Shown: positions 34,825 through 49,312 of the stretch, piece after piece | Position numbering within the stretch: the first letter of the stretch is position 1 | Layout of the letters: each line of letters begins with the position of its first letter | Translations under genes and position numbers: made by a program | From: Vitis vinifera | Lineage: Eukaryota; Streptophyta; Magnoliopsida; Vitales; Vitaceae | DNA length: 64,000 bases | NCBI RefSeq assembly: GCF_030704535.1 | Contig: NC_081822.1 | Location: 36,044,001-36,108,000 of the forward strand | Direction of reading: 5' to 3' | The notes under the pieces: model-generated | What the model was told of the DNA's origin: nothing | Databases searched by the model: none | The model's input: the letters and a program-made list of their open reading frames with translations, nothing else

Positions 34825-37800
34825 TTAGCGATTTGATATCGGTGCATGAAGAGCCATGTTCACGCCTGTGGCACAGCAAAACACACTGTCAAAGATGTTA
34901 GTACTCCTTCCTTCAAAAACCCTCTAAACATCATTCAATGAAGAACAAAAGTTATGACACCACCCCATCTTATCGATCGATTTTGACAGTGTTTTTAAAA
35001 ACAGTTCTAAAAAAAAAGGGAAAAACAATTTTCTTAACTTATATTTCACGGGAGTAGCAATGTTATTCTCCATATCTTCGACTATTTCTCATCAAAATAT
35101 ATCAAATCTACTATAAAAAACAATCTATTCTCAAAATAAATTTGTTACAAATTGTTTCGAGTTAAAAAAAAAAGACAAAAAAAAAATATTAAACCAATTT
35201 TTGATGGGGTGAGCTTGTTTGTGTTTTTTAAATAGAAAAATGTTTTAAAAAATACTTCAATTTGACATCTATGACTTTTCACTCTATCGGGCTTGTTGTG
35301 TCCACACAAAGTGGCACATTGACATATGAGCATTCTTTCATTGGCACATGATGCTTGAATTCAATTATTATTGTTCGTGTTAGTAATATTAGGCAATGAA
35401 AATAAGAATTTATTTAATAATGATTTTATGAAACGTTTCTAATTTTTATAAAACTTGAAAGTTTTTACGAGAAAGACTGTTTTAAAATACTAGAAAAAAT
35501 ACAAAGAATTCTTAAAATCACTACAAAACAAGCTTTACAAAAATAATAAAAACCGAGGTGTCTATGCCAGTGCAAACCTGATTGCAACGCAGGGGTAGGG
35601 GCAAGAGACATGGGAGCACCATAATGCTGAGGGTACCCTCCAGTGGAGTTGATGGCCGAGTACTGAACAAGGTGGTGCGGGTACTGGACTCCATAGCCCT
35701 GTCCCGACGTGTAGCCACCACTAGCCGCTGCTCCTCCGCTCCCTTCTCCGAACTGAAGATACGGGTAAAAAGCTGCGCCTGCGCCGGTCATCATCCCTCC
35801 TGGCCCTGCCCCATACACAGGATATTGGGCAGCTGCACCTCCATAAACACTGTAGTAGCTCTGAACCAACAACACACAACTCACTTGTAAGTCTTCCACA
35901 AAACCCTAATGCCCATTTTGCTTAAACATTAGCCTAAATGTACTCATTTTCGGGTTTTAGGCGATTACATGAGCTTTTTTCGCCTTTTCTCTCCTTGAAA
36001 ACTCAAATTTTAAAAGCGTTAAAGCGATTTCCTTTGAAGAAAGATGGGAGAAAAGGAGGTTTGTCTTTGTTCACTATGCTCATTAGTAGACCAAAGCAGA
36101 AACATAAATAGTTCTGATGCTTATACTTCTATGAGCTTTTTACTAAAGACTGCTAACATTTTGCAGGCTTGTCTGAGGAAGAAAATGGACCACGAGTCCA
36201 TGGACCATGTACAATCTGAGCTAATGATTGTAAAAGTCTTGCAAGACAAAGCAAAGACGACAAGTTGCTCATGATAATTTTCTGTCATTTAGGGATGACA
36301 ACAAAACGGGTATTTACATTTAGATTGTGCTACATTGTATGTGTTAATATCGGATCCATGTCATATGGTACAATATTAACATGTTTTTTTAATGAAAAAT
36401 TGTTTTTTGAAAATATTTTCTAAAAAATAGAAAACCCATTTTAGGGTCAACATGTATGTTCATTATTTTTATTTAAAAAATGATAAATGACACATAAAAT
36501 TATGATTTGCATTTTTGCTATTACACAAAAATCCATAAAAATCTACCAATTTATTTAAATGATTTTGCTATCTACACTCAAGAATTTCATTTTCAATGAA
36601 AAAAAAAAATCATGCATTTTTCACTCTTTTCATATTATCATACAAATATTATTTTTTGTAATTACTATCAAACTCAAAAACAGTCGAGGGTATTTCTTTT
36701 TTATATTCTCAAAATAATTACTGTTTAAAAAGAAAAAAAGAAAAAAACTCCTGAGTTGGCAGAGAAAGTTAAAAAGTCATTGTCCCTCAAAAAGTGTTAC
36801 TTCCAAACGCATCCTAAGTTGTAGAAGTGAAGGAAACGCAAAAGACCATAAATAAATAAAAGATAAAACTGTACAAACCGTAGGATATGTGTAGTCTGGG
36901 GAGTATGGAGAGTACCTGCACCAAATGACAAAGTAAACACTATTAACACTCATTTTCATTTATCCTCACTTTAAATTCGGGATGATATATAAAATTACAC
37001 GAGATACCATTATATTTATCAAATTAAAAAATAAAAGCCAAATCCCTAAAAAACCCGAAAAGCAATTCATAGAAGAATTATTTTCATTGTTTGGATGAGC
37101 CATTCTCTGTGTTTAGCATGCATGCATGAATCAACTTGGTTGAAGAACCATTGATTGATCAAGAGTATGAATGAGTGATGATCATGGCATACATGCATGG
37201 AGGGCACATGCATGTACATAAATCAATGTATAGACATGCATGAGCATGATCATGATCATAATCATGATGAGTTGGCAATGCACGTGCAAGTACACATGTG
37301 AAGATAGATATAAATAATTAAGGATACATGCATGCGCTCATATACATTATAGATTTATAGGGTAGATATCCCTTAAAAATAAAGGCATACATACCCATAA
37401 AGATTATAGGGTATCCCTTGTTGGATGGCATAATGAGGGAAGGTTGCTGCTGAAGGAAAAGCTGTGCCCACCCCTCCTTGAAACCCTGTCTGAAAAGATC
37501 CCATTACCCTAAAGTTCCTGCCTCCACCTGCATATATGTCTCACATTATATATGTATATATATATATTTTTTTTTTCATATTTTCAAACAAAAAGCAAAA
37601 ACATGTTTTCCAAAACAAAATCCATATTGTCTTAGAGAATTTCATGCCAAGTTGTTGATCCATTCCGTTTTAGGAAACATGGAGTTAATGGCAATGAAGT
37701 ATTTTCCATTTTTTGGAGGAATATTCACGGCACATGATCCTGAATGTGCTGGCTCAAAATGGAAAGGTTACGAAGAGTATGTAACAATATGAAATCAAAG

Positions 37801-38343
37801 ATTTTAATCGATATTTGGTAGATCTACCTTGATATAAAAAAAATAAAAATAAAGTTACAAAATGGAAAAGAGGAGTAGATGTATATATATATATATTTAC
37901 CATGTTTTGGAGTAGAGGGCTTAGATCTTTGGACACCCAAAGAGGCTAAATTGCAGTTGGCCCTCCTCCCGTCTATGACTGGAGCAGCATCAACACAAGC
38001 TCTCATGGCAGCATCTGGCTCACGAAAAGTGACCTAAGATGGAGAAGTGAATGAAAACTAAGTTATAGATCTTCCATTTTGGGACAAGATCTTGAGAAAA
38101 TTGAGAAGGAAAATGAAAGAAAGTGGGGGGAAAAAGAATAAGAAGGGAGGGTGTACGTACAAATCCATAGCCTTTGGATCTTCCAGTGGTTTTATCAGTG
38201 ATGACAACAGCCTCCAAGATCTCTCCAAACTGTTCAAAGTATTTCTTCATGGTCTCTTTCTGGGTCTCCCAAGCCAACCCACCAACAAAGACTTTGGTGT
38301 AGGTGGTGTCTCCGAACTGGCCTGCTAAGTTAGCTGGAGTCAT
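34825..38343 (-). CDS. ARP1-like RNA-binding protein with one N-terminal RRM
   Basis: Six exons: 38343-38161, 38033-37901, 37527-37395, 36915-36879, 35860-35578 and 34865-34825 (TAA at 34827-34825). They give 269 residues and phase is kept throughout. The start [20 protein letters not shown] precedes the RRM (about 16-92), with RNP2 VFVGGL (18-23) and RNP1 KGYGFVTF (57-64, split by intron 1). The stretch [20 protein letters not shown] follows. Residues 106-269 form a Gly/Tyr/Ala/Pro/Gln-rich low-complexity tail ([31 protein letters not shown]), a likely disordered interaction region. This matches the plant RBM24/38-like group that includes ABA-regulated ARP1; it probably binds mRNA, but targets are unknown. 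An in-frame ATG lies upstream at 38463, but that extension has no recognised domain and probably lies in the leader. Confidence 0.88.
37117..37335. repeat. Cluster of CATGCATG motifs in intron 3 of the ARP1-like gene
   Basis: CATGCATG occurs at 37117-37128 (as CATGCATGCATG), 37192-37199, 37207-37214, 37235-37242 and 37327-37334. Several ATCATGATCATGATCATAATCATGAT palindromic repeats also occur around 37246-37270. CATGCA(TG) is the RY/Sph core recognised by B3 factors of the ABI3/FUS3 group. Functional relevance is not shown. Confidence 0.7.
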
Positions 38344-38900
38344 CTTTCTCTTCCAATACCTCTCTCTCCCTGGATTAGAGTTTCTTTTCTCTCTCTGTCT
38401 CTTTCTCTCTGTGGATGTATGGTGAGGGTTTCTCTTTGTCCAACCTTGGAAGTTAGCTAGCAAAACTTGGTGGGTGGGTGTGTGTTTTGTTTGGTTAAAT
38501 GGCGAAGGGGAATTGGAGTGGATCTAAGTTAAGGAAGATGGAAGAGGAAGAGAGGAAGGGTGGGGGGATTTGGAGGGTTTTATCCAATTTTTTGGAGGCG
38601 AATTTGGTGGAGATGGAAAGAGAATTAGGTCAGAGATCTAGAGTATAGAGAGAGAGAGACAGAGAGAAAGAGAGGGAGAGGGAGAGAGGGAAGGAGGAGG
38701 GGGAGGGAGAGAGAAGGGAGGAGAGAATTAGAAAAGAAAAGAGGGAGAGGGGGAGGGGGGGAGAAAGCAAAAGGTGGAAAAGAGGAAAGACCTCTCATAA
38801 TACGGACATGAATTATATACACACTAGTCCCACCTTTCCGTTCCCTCTCACGCGCCCTCTCTAACGTGAGTCTCACGCGTTTCTCTAGGGTTAATTCGGT
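38344..38900 (-). promoter_or_regulatory. Leader and proximal upstream region of the ARP1-like gene
   Basis: A long GA-rich tract on the plus strand (about 38640-38765), i.e. a CT-rich tract on the coding strand, and further CT repeats at 38385-38415 lie within 450 bp of the start codon. CT-rich leaders are common near plant transcription starts. An AGGGTTAA motif lies at 38887-38894. No clear TATA box was identified. Confidence 0.5.
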
Positions 38901-41900
38901 CCCATTTTCTATTTATTTTCTCATATTTTCACATTTAATAATTAAATACAAAACATAAAAACAAAGTAGCAAAATGTTTTTAAATCATTATTCATTTACA
39001 TTAATAGAAATAATTGGCACTATCTCTATTTATGTTGTTATGCTACAATTATGTGATACTAAATATTTGATATATTATTATTTATTTATATCAACAGAAG
39101 TCATTGTTATCAATTTATATTATTGTATTTTAATGTATAATAATTTAATGTGAGATAAAAAAAAATATTTATTCTTGCACAAAAAGTATACAATTCCAAC
39201 AAACACCAAATTAGTTACTAATATATTAGCATTTCATTATTTATTCATATCGATAGAAACAAAAAAATTAAATTATTTCATAAAAGAAAAATTTAAAATT
39301 TAAAACTTTATTTTATTATAAAAAATTTATAAAATTTAATCAAATATTAAAACTTTCAAATCTATCTTTTAAAGTCGATCCAAAAAATAACAAAAAAAAA
39401 ATTATTAAGTTATAAGTCAAACAAAAGGATGAAAAAGATTTGAGAATTTCGGATATACAATTGTTATAATGAGGTAAAAAAACAAAAAAATAAGAAAAAA
39501 TCAACTTTGAATCTTTAATCATAAAGATCACCTATGACACTAACATTAAAAACCATTACTATTTGAGTGATTCGTCCTTAATATTTTATTTTTCAATATG
39601 ACGTTTTTATTAGTTGAAATTACAATTCTTAATTCTTTACTTTTATACCCAGTTTAATTATTTCACTGAAAATTAATTATATTTATCATAATACGCTAAA
39701 CTTTTATAATATTTAATATCTTTTGATTATTTATTTAAAAAATATAAAAAAATAAATTCTTGCACCCATGCCGACTTCTAAAATTTTTTGAAAATGATTT
39801 AAAAAATTGAAAATCTTAAAAGAAAATTGGAAAAATCATACTACAAATACATTCCCTGAATCCATGGTGTTGGAAGGCACGCGCCAACATGCGGGTGGGA
39901 CTGGCATGTATGGCATTATTATGTCCGTCATCGCTGTACTTTTTTATTTTTGTGTAAGGGAAGGCGTGGTAATCTAAACGCCCTCAGTTTTTCCAATAAT
40001 TACGAGTTTTTACCAGGGGATCCTGTGCTGTGGAGTGGCAAGTCCGTGGTGGCAGAAACGTAACGGGAAATAATTTCTTAAAACGGAGAGATTAAATCAC
40101 AGCCACGAGGGAAGTCAACGGTCAACCTTCAAGATGAATGTTTAAAATGACTGCACTTTTTAATTTTTATTTTTAATTTTATATTCGGTGTAAAGGATTA
40201 AAGCGGCCAACCGAAACCTCCGATAAGTCTTTGGCGGCAGAATTTTGCTGCCAAACCCTACAAGAAAAAGCTAATAATAATAAAATTTCTTTCTTTATTT
40301 TAAAATGGTGAGATTTCTATTTATTTAGTCACATAAATTGTAATTTTATGTAAATTTATTAAAAAAGTTTAACAATCATATTAATTATCCAAAATAAAAA
40401 TAAGACATAGATAATATTAACTATATTTTCTATATTTCAAATGTTTTACTCATGTTCAAATGCGATTAGACGACAAATAATATTTGGTTTAATACGATAC
40501 TCAAATATATTATTCAATATTAAAATATTAATATTTGTATTTTATCAAATTGAAGTAACTTCTTTTTTTTAAAAATATATATATATTTTATTTTATTTAT
40601 TTATTTATTTTTATTTTGAGTAATGGGTGAGAAGACAACATTATAGTTATTATTGGAAGGTAGTGGGGAAGTGAATAATTGGAGACGAGGCAAATTGTTT
40701 CATGGTGTTTGATTGGTTGGTGGATATTTATTTGTGAAGTTGGCGAAGGACAACCCAAACCCCTATTATTGATGCCATCCCTCATGCCTCTCAGGCTTTG
40801 GGCCATACTCACTTAAATGGTTTTTTTATTCTCAATATTTTTATTTTTAAAAATATTTCATTTCTATTCGATGCTTAGAATATTTTTTTCTTTAATGATA
40901 GTAGGTGTGATTTTTATATTTTTCTTTTTTAAAAATAAGTGTACTTATGGCAATATATCCTTTAACATATAATTTATTTTAAGGCCATTTTAAAAATGAG
41001 TTTGTTTTTTCCAAATATTAAGACATTAACTTAGCATCCTGTGAAAAAAATAAATCTAAAAAATACTTTCAAGAAACAGTTTCTAAAATCAATTTTTTGA
41101 TGTTTTATATATATATATATACATATATAATCTATTTGGGGACGTGAAATATTATTAACCTATTTTTTATATTTTTAAATATGTTTTAAAAATAATTTTT
41201 TATTTGTATTACTTTATTTTTAATCATTATTCATATTTATATAACTTTTTTTAAATATTATTTTCAAAAAAATAAATAAAAGCAACTAAAAAAATATTAT
41301 GCAAAAAGGACATATTTTCTGCTTTTAATAATAGAAAACTGTTTAAAAAAAAAAACAGTTACCAAACATAATCTTACTCTTAAAAAACAATTTAAAATTG
41401 GACATGTTGAAAACAAAAACATCTTTAAAAATTGTTTCCATAATAACTTTCATTTTGATTGAACACATACAATTACTTTAGCATATTGTTTCTTTCTTTA
41501 CTTTTTCCCTCTTTTCCTTTTTAAAGAAATATATGTAATTATGTGATTCTAGTGTCAATGGAATCTTCATTCAATCCTATATAAATAAGAGGACATAGGA
41601 CAAAAGTGCTTGTGGGTTGATCATGTTCCAAATGGCAATATGGGCCATTACCATTTTTGAATTACTTTAAGATATCCAAACTCACAACCCATTAACTTAT
41701 TAGAAATAATTCAATTTCCTAACAATATTTTGAGAACCTAACAATGTCACGCTATGTATTATTTATTAGTGTTAGGTGAAGATTCCATTTTTTTTTCATC
41801 TTTTTTTGGTGTCACAATTAATATATGATGAATGGTTTTTTTTTTTTTTAGATTTATTTTTCAAATAAATGAATGAGAAAATTTTACTTCATTATTATTT

Positions 41901-44900
41901 TTGGATTATTGAGGAAATTTTTTCTTTTTTTTTTTTTTAAAAAAAAAAAACCTTTTATGAGTTTAAAAAGGTAATAAAAAGTAAAAAAACAATGTGATGG
42001 TATTATCCAAACCCTACACCTACCCCCACCATTTATGGTGTCCCTACTTTTTGAGTATTAATTATCAAAGAATAAACTTTCATACTTAGAGTTTGATGAT
42101 AAAATTAATTTATTAATCAAATTCTTAATGTGGTTTATGATTATTTAACAAATCATATTGTCTTAATTAAGCAAACAAAATCAATTATTGTGCAAATGCA
42201 ATGTCTCATGGTCTTCTACTATAAGAGTGCATATTTTTTATGTAATTAATCATATTCATTGTTGGTAAAAAGTTTATCAAGGTCATGAAGTTCGTGAAAA
42301 TGATGGGAAGGAACCTAACTCATATCACGTGCTTAGTTGTAATAAGATGTGTTTACCATGCTTTAACTTAAATGATAATCAAAATATCGATTTCAAATTT
42401 TCTTTTATTTTAATTCTAATATATTATATTATGAATTCTGAATCTGTTTTGTTGCATTTTGGTCAAGTTGTTAGGGATTGAGCTTCCCGCTAAGCTCATG
42501 GGGATCAAGTTGTCCTATTAGTTTGTGGGAGCTAAAGGGGATAGCGCTAACTGGAGAAATTTTTTTTATGTGATAAATGATGAGTTTGTCATCGTTATAT
42601 ATTTAATCATGTTATGTTTTTTAAGGTTTTTTTTAGAGAATACATTTGTAATTGAAGGAGTTTTTGAGAGCTACACCATTGCAACAATTTTTTTCTTTTG
42701 ATTAGTGGATTGTTGAGTGTTGATGTACTATGTGGAAGTAGAGATCACATTGATCGTCAAATTACGTTCATTTTTTTTTCTTCATTTTCTACTCATATGT
42801 GTACTTGGTTTTGATTAACATAATATGTCATGTAAATTGGATGAATATGGAGCCATTTGAAAACAGATTTATATTCTTTAGAATAAAAAATAATTTTTAA
42901 TTAAAAAATTGTATGATATTATCATAAAATACTTTTTACAATTGTTTTTAAAACAAATTTTAGGTGTTTTTAGTTGTTTTCTTATAATGTACAGAACAAA
43001 ATTTGAAATTTGAAGAAAACTTTCAAAAATTTTATATTACATATAAGTGTGCATTACTTTTATAAACAATAAGCAAAAAAAAAAAAAACTGTTAATGAAA
43101 ATAATTGAAAATTGCATGCCCTTTTTGGTGATTTTTTCAAAAATAGTTTTCAAAAATAGTTTTTGAGAATAGTTCCTAAAAATATTTTTCATTTGTTTTT
43201 AAGAATAAAATTTTGTTTGAAAATTAACCTAAGTGAAAAAACAGACAATACAAAAAAAAAAAAAAATTCAAATGATTTAAAGTTGTTCTAAAAAAACCTA
43301 TTTTCAAAACAAATTTCCAAAAAAACTGTTTCTATTAAACGTTTGTCAAATATTTTTTAGGTAAGAAAACTATTTTTTATTTTAATTTAAAGATCATAAA
43401 TATGTTTTTAAAAACAATTTCTAAATAGGTCCTATTACAACAACTTTATTTTATATGGATATTTAAGCAAACAACACCATCAACCACACTTCTTGTATAC
43501 AAATAAAAATAAGATAAGATAAAAATTAATAGCTTAACTCATACTATTTTTTCACTAGAGGCAATAGAAAAATTAGAATGGAGACAAATAATTAAATGAT
43601 ATTATACTTATACTAGTCCCAAAATGATATATGGTCCACTTTATGAAAGAATATAATAGAAAATTAAATAAGCTATAAAGATTAGGTTATTTATCGAAAA
43701 GATTTCAATCATATCAAACATATTAAAAAGAAGAAGACATAAATAGGAAATGTATTCGAAAAAACTAAGGAATTTATTCTAATCTTGTGCCCATAAGTTC
43801 AAATTAGTACCTTTAAAGCAATCAATACCATTTGATGTTGCCCCTCATGCTTTGTTTCCAAAAGCACTTATGGTGTCTCTACTTTTTGGTTGCTAATTAT
43901 CAAAAAAAAAAAAGAACTTCTTATAGAATTAATACTAAAATTTATTGACCAACATATAATTTCAAAATATCTTAATGATACTGATTATTAGTGAAATTTT
44001 TAATCATGATTATTCAAAACCTAAATAAGAGAAATTTGTAATTTTTTTCGGAGAAATTAAGGAATGTTGACCAATTTTATTCTAATAAGTTTAAACTAGT
44101 AATCCATTGATTTTGAGGTAATCAATATCATTTGATGGTTTGATTAAGGCCGTGTTAAAATTCATTTAGTGGACGATTAATATGATTTATGACTACCTAA
44201 CCAAGTTAGTTTTAGTCCATTGTAAGTAACCCTCTTTGGACATATATCAACCATAATTAGTTAATTTCTTTGGTTAGTTGAATTCTTAATTTATGAAGAC
44301 CAAATAATACATAGCAAGAATTCTCTAAAAGATAAGGTTAGGTATGAAGAGCAATGTGGTTTAATTTAATTGAGGGTTTGAACATAGCTAGGACCCACCA
44401 AATGTATTAACTTCAACCATAGACTTTGAAATTTTGATTTTTTTTTTCAAATATCTATCACAACATAATATTATTTTAATATTAATTTCATGTGATAGAA
44501 AATAAAATATTAGTAAAAATTTCTTAAAAGGGATAATTAATTATATTAATTTTATGAAAATTATTTTCATAATATTAGGAATGACATATGTAATAAAATT
44601 TGAGATATTTTCAATATAACCCTCTTTATTTTTTTCTTTTGATGTCATATATTATCTATGTCCTCTATTGATTTAGTTTGAATTGTATGGTCTCATTGAT
44701 TTAATTTAAGTTGTTTAGTCCAAGATTTTGCCCTCAAGGCTACCTTTCAAAACATTAATTAAAATTGCATTTGGATGTGAAATATCAAATAACTTATAAT
44801 TTTTTTTGTTCTTTCAAATTATTTTATTAGTAAAACCTTGTAATTAGCTTAGTAAATCACATCATATGATGTCCAAACTTGAGAAAGAAAGTAATATTTT

Positions 44901-47900
44901 CAAACATAAATTTTAAAAATGTGATAGGTATACAGATGACAACAGGGATGGGTTCAGAACAAGTCACCTTCATTTCAACCCATTTCATTTATTTATATCT
45001 ATTTTCATTTTCACCCTCAAAAAAGGGGACGAGACAAATATAGAAAATTATCACATCCGTTTAAATTTTCTTTAATTTTTAATTTAAAAATTTTAATAAA
45101 AATAAATATAATTTATAAATAAAAAATACTATAAATATTTATAATTTGTTTTTATAAAACAAATTTACAAATTACATGAACAATTGTCCAAAAAACTTTA
45201 TAAAAATTGGATCCCTTTATAAATTAAGAAAAAAATAAAAATAAGTTGCCCACCTTTATTTTGTTCATACTATTCATATGGAATTACATTCTTTACCATT
45301 TACCATTTTTTTTTTCTAAATTAGGAAATATATATTCCTTTTTTTAATTTCTACTTGTCGGAGAGTTGACAACAAATAATGAAAAATAAAGGAAATTATG
45401 ATTTAGTGAATAATTTACTACCTAGAACATTCCTTTTAGATTTTTTTTTTTTAAAGAGTTTCTTTCAAAATTTTCAATTTATTTTCCAATATTAAATGAT
45501 GATGTACATATGGGTGAATGATAAATAAATAGAAACAAAGGCATGCTGCCCTTGTTTTCAAACTTACTTACCTTTGAAATTTTAGTATCTTTTAATTATT
45601 AATTATCCATCTCCTACTTAATATACTATATATTTTTTTTTGATAATTTGTAAATTTAATTAAGCATGAACCGATTTTTTGAATAAGTTAAAAAATAACG
45701 TATGTAAGAAGCAATATTATCTCGACTTTCATATTAAGCTTCTATTTGAAATTAACTTTAATTCGAAGTTGAAGACAAAGAGAGAACCATAATTTTTAAA
45801 GTGTCATATCGGTATTACAAATTTTTTATTAAATATGAATTAACTTCTAATAGAAATAAAATAATAATCCTATAAGAAATAATATTTTTCAAATTTCTAT
45901 ATTAAGTTATTTTCAAATCATGAGTTTATTCAATAAAATTACTCAAATAATTAGATAAAAATCCTTTATAAGATCTCCTTTAAGCACATAGATATGGTTC
46001 TTGCATAAATGTTTGACTTTTTAATTTTATGTTTGGTTCTTAAAAAATTTGAGAGAAAAAAAAAAAACAAAAGGTGAATGACAACAAAAGTAATTTAAAA
46101 TTAATAAAATTTATTTAACTTATATTTTTATACAAAAATTAAATAATTTAAAAAAATATTAGTTTCTTATTAATTTAAATTAGTTTTTAAATTCTTGTTG
46201 TTTTGAATTTTGATAAGACAATCCAAATGCCTTAGTTTTTAAGTCAACTAAAACATGGATTAAATCAACAAATCTCATCTAATTTAATTTATAAAATTAT
46301 CATACAAATTATATTTAATGTCCTCCAACATGATAAGACAGTCCATTCATGATGCATGATGCATGATGCATCAAGACATGGCAATTATAAAGTAGTTGAG
46401 AATCAATAAAAAAAAGAAAAAAAAAACATTTTTATTAATTATTACACCTTCCATCTCTTAAAAGAGATTTAAAATGGAAAACTACTTCCTCCCACTTCTT
46501 TTATTAATTTCACCCAATTTTTTTTCATATTTATGCGTGTTCCCATTCTAAAGGAAAAAAAAAAAAAAATCAAATTGCATGTGGACAGTTTTACCCTCCA
46601 CCATGGTAGCTAAACCCTCAAATAAATACAAATATTTTTAAATCATGTTAGGAACAACTTTCTATTTTTGGTTTGAGCGAAAACTTGAAGTCAAAACTAA
46701 TACCATAGGGTTTGATTGGTGACATTTTCTAAACGTCAATTTTTGAAAATGTTACTTGAAAGCAATTTTGTGTTAATTTTTTGAATAAAGTTCCATTTAA
46801 GAAATTACTTCTAAACAATGGTTTTATTCTTTGTATTTTAAACCACGATTTAATAAATACTTTTAAAAATATGAAAAATTAGCTTGTAATATTAAAAAAT
46901 CATTTATAATATTTAAAAAAAAAAAACACTTCATAAATGATTTTCATGAAAACACTTTTTAAAAATCATTTACACTGAAAACATTTTAAATATAAATAGA
47001 TTGTGTTCGAAAGTATTTTTACTCAAAATATTTTTAGTGAAAATGTTTTCTCTAAAAGGATTTTTAAGAAAATCATTTATAAAGTGTTTCTCTTATAAAA
47101 AAACTACAAGTACATTTGAAATGCACTCATAATATTTTTAATGAAAGTGTTTTTTTTAAAGTATTTTTAAGATAATCATTTATAAAATATTTTCAAAAAA
47201 CATTATAAGAAATTTTTTTAATATTATAAGTGATTTTTTATATTTTTAAAAGTATTTCATAAAATTTGTTAAATATTTTTTTTAAAAAATATTTTTTAAA
47301 ATTAAAAACACTTTAAAAAATCACTATCAAACAAATTCTATAAGTGAATTTTTTAACATTAAAAATAATTTTTAAAATTTTTAAAAATGTTTCTAAAAAC
47401 TCTACACTTATTTCTTTTTAAAACATTTCCTAAAATTACTATAAAAGACACTATTATTAAAATGCACCTTATTCTATGAGTTTCTTTGGTCTTCGACAAG
47501 AAAGAATTATAAAAAAAAAAGCTTTAAACTTATTCTAAAATTAGTAAATTCCCAATTAAAAAATGTCAAATAGATTCATAATTTTCAAGAGCAATATTGA
47601 TCCAGAAAATTATACATAGAGTACAGGAGGTGGAATCTTATTTATAACTGGGGAAAAGTTGTATTTCATTATTTTCTTTTAAAAAAATAATTATCATTTA
47701 ACAGCTAAAATTTTCTGTCACAATTCTCAGACTCCAAACAGATATCTCTGAGGTACTATGAGAAACAGTTAGGCAGCCATGACACTAGTGGTTCAGATTT
47801 CCCGGGAAAATCATTGAGCTTTTCCGCCCAGGGTGGCTGGACCCCCACTTGACGAATCAAACTAGTCCACGTTTCCACCCCTAGTACCAAACGGAGTGGC

Positions 47901-49037
47901 ATTTTCGTAATAAACAGAACAACCAAGCCCAAATAACAGACAGCCAGACCCACCACCAAACCGTCCCTTTAACTTTTCAATAACAACGTAACATTCCCAT
48001 CCTCTATTCTCAGCCGTCCGATGATGCTGATATTTGTCGGAAGATCTACGTAGGTGGTGTGGGCTGGAGAGAGTGAAAATTTCACTACGTAGTAAACTCG
48101 AGGGAAGCAGTCAAATTTTTTCACTGCCTTGAGAGTGTGCTTGCAAGTGGTTTAGAAGCACTTTGTAATACGCCAAAGCACTTCTTTACCCAAATCATTC
48201 GTTTTGAGGATGGCTTCAGTTAAAACTCTTTTAATACATAGTACGTTTATTGATAATATTTTCTAAAAAATATTTTTGAAGAGAATAGCTTAAAGCGATA
48301 ATTATTTTGATATTATTTTTATTTTATTTTATAATATGTTATATAATAAAGCGATAATTATTTTTAAGTAATTACGTATCAAGAGATATTATGAAATCAT
48401 TTGAAGGGATTTTTTAGATTTTTAAAAATGATTTCAAAGTTTAGTTAAACGCTTCTATTCGTGCAAGTATTTTCAAACATTAAGAAGAGTTTTAGACTCT
48501 TTTAAAACAATTTAGGAGTAATTCTGGTTAAAATACTTTAATTTGCAATATTTTTATTAATTTCGCTTCAATTAAGAATGTTTTTAAGAAAAATAATTTA
48601 GAGTTTGTTTGAAAGTTATTTTGATTAAAATTGTTTTAATCCATTAGATAGTAATATTTTTATTAAAATGTTTTTAAAGGAAATCACTGAATATTTAGAT
48701 GCAACAATTTTTTTAAGCGAATTACAAAACCCAAGTGATAATCACTCTGTATCAAGCATTTTTTGGAATTTTAAAGTGTCAAACATCAAATTTCTATAAG
48801 AAAACACTTTAAATCGAGAGTAAACCGTAAAATCACCAAAAAAACAATACAAGTTGAATTTTTTTTTTTGCCAAATTAATATAACTACTTTCAAGTGTTG
48901 TCTAATCCATATAAACTACTTTCTTATGAAAATAATATATGTGATAAATTTTTAAAAATTATTTTTAATTCGTTAAAAATCATTTAAAATGATTTTTAGT
49001 GATTCTTTGTAGTTATTTATTTATTTTTTTTGGCTAA

Positions 49038-49259
49038 GGTGGTGTTTGGTTTTTGACTGAATAGAAAAAGTCAAAATATTTAGTTTTTTCTATTCAGCTA
49101 AAAGTAACTTGTTGATAACATTCAATATAGCTAAAATGAACTTATTATCAATAAGTTCAATTTAGTTATGTTGGATGATGTCAATATGTTACTTTTATTT
49201 GAATAGAAAAAACTAAATATTTTTAGATTTTTCTATTCAGTTAAAAAACAAACACCACC
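49038..49259. mobile_element. Tourist-like (PIF/Harbinger) MITE with ~70-bp terminal inverted repeats
   Basis: The left arm GGTGGTGTTTGGTTTTTGAC, continuing through TGAATAGAAAAAG and TATTTAGTTTTTTCTATTCA to AAAAGTAAC (ends ~49109), is mirrored by the right arm. The inverted right arm starts GGTGGTGTTTGTTTTTTAAC and passes through the same blocks in the same order. The element is 222 bp and flanked by TAA (49035-49037 and 49260-49262), the three-base target site typical of PIF/Harbinger. There is no coding capacity, so it is non-autonomous. It is the best-preserved DNA transposon in the window. Confidence 0.85.
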
Positions 49260-49312
49260 TAAATTTGTTGTTCATAAAAACCTTTTTTTAGAACTTATAT
49301 GAAAATATAATT

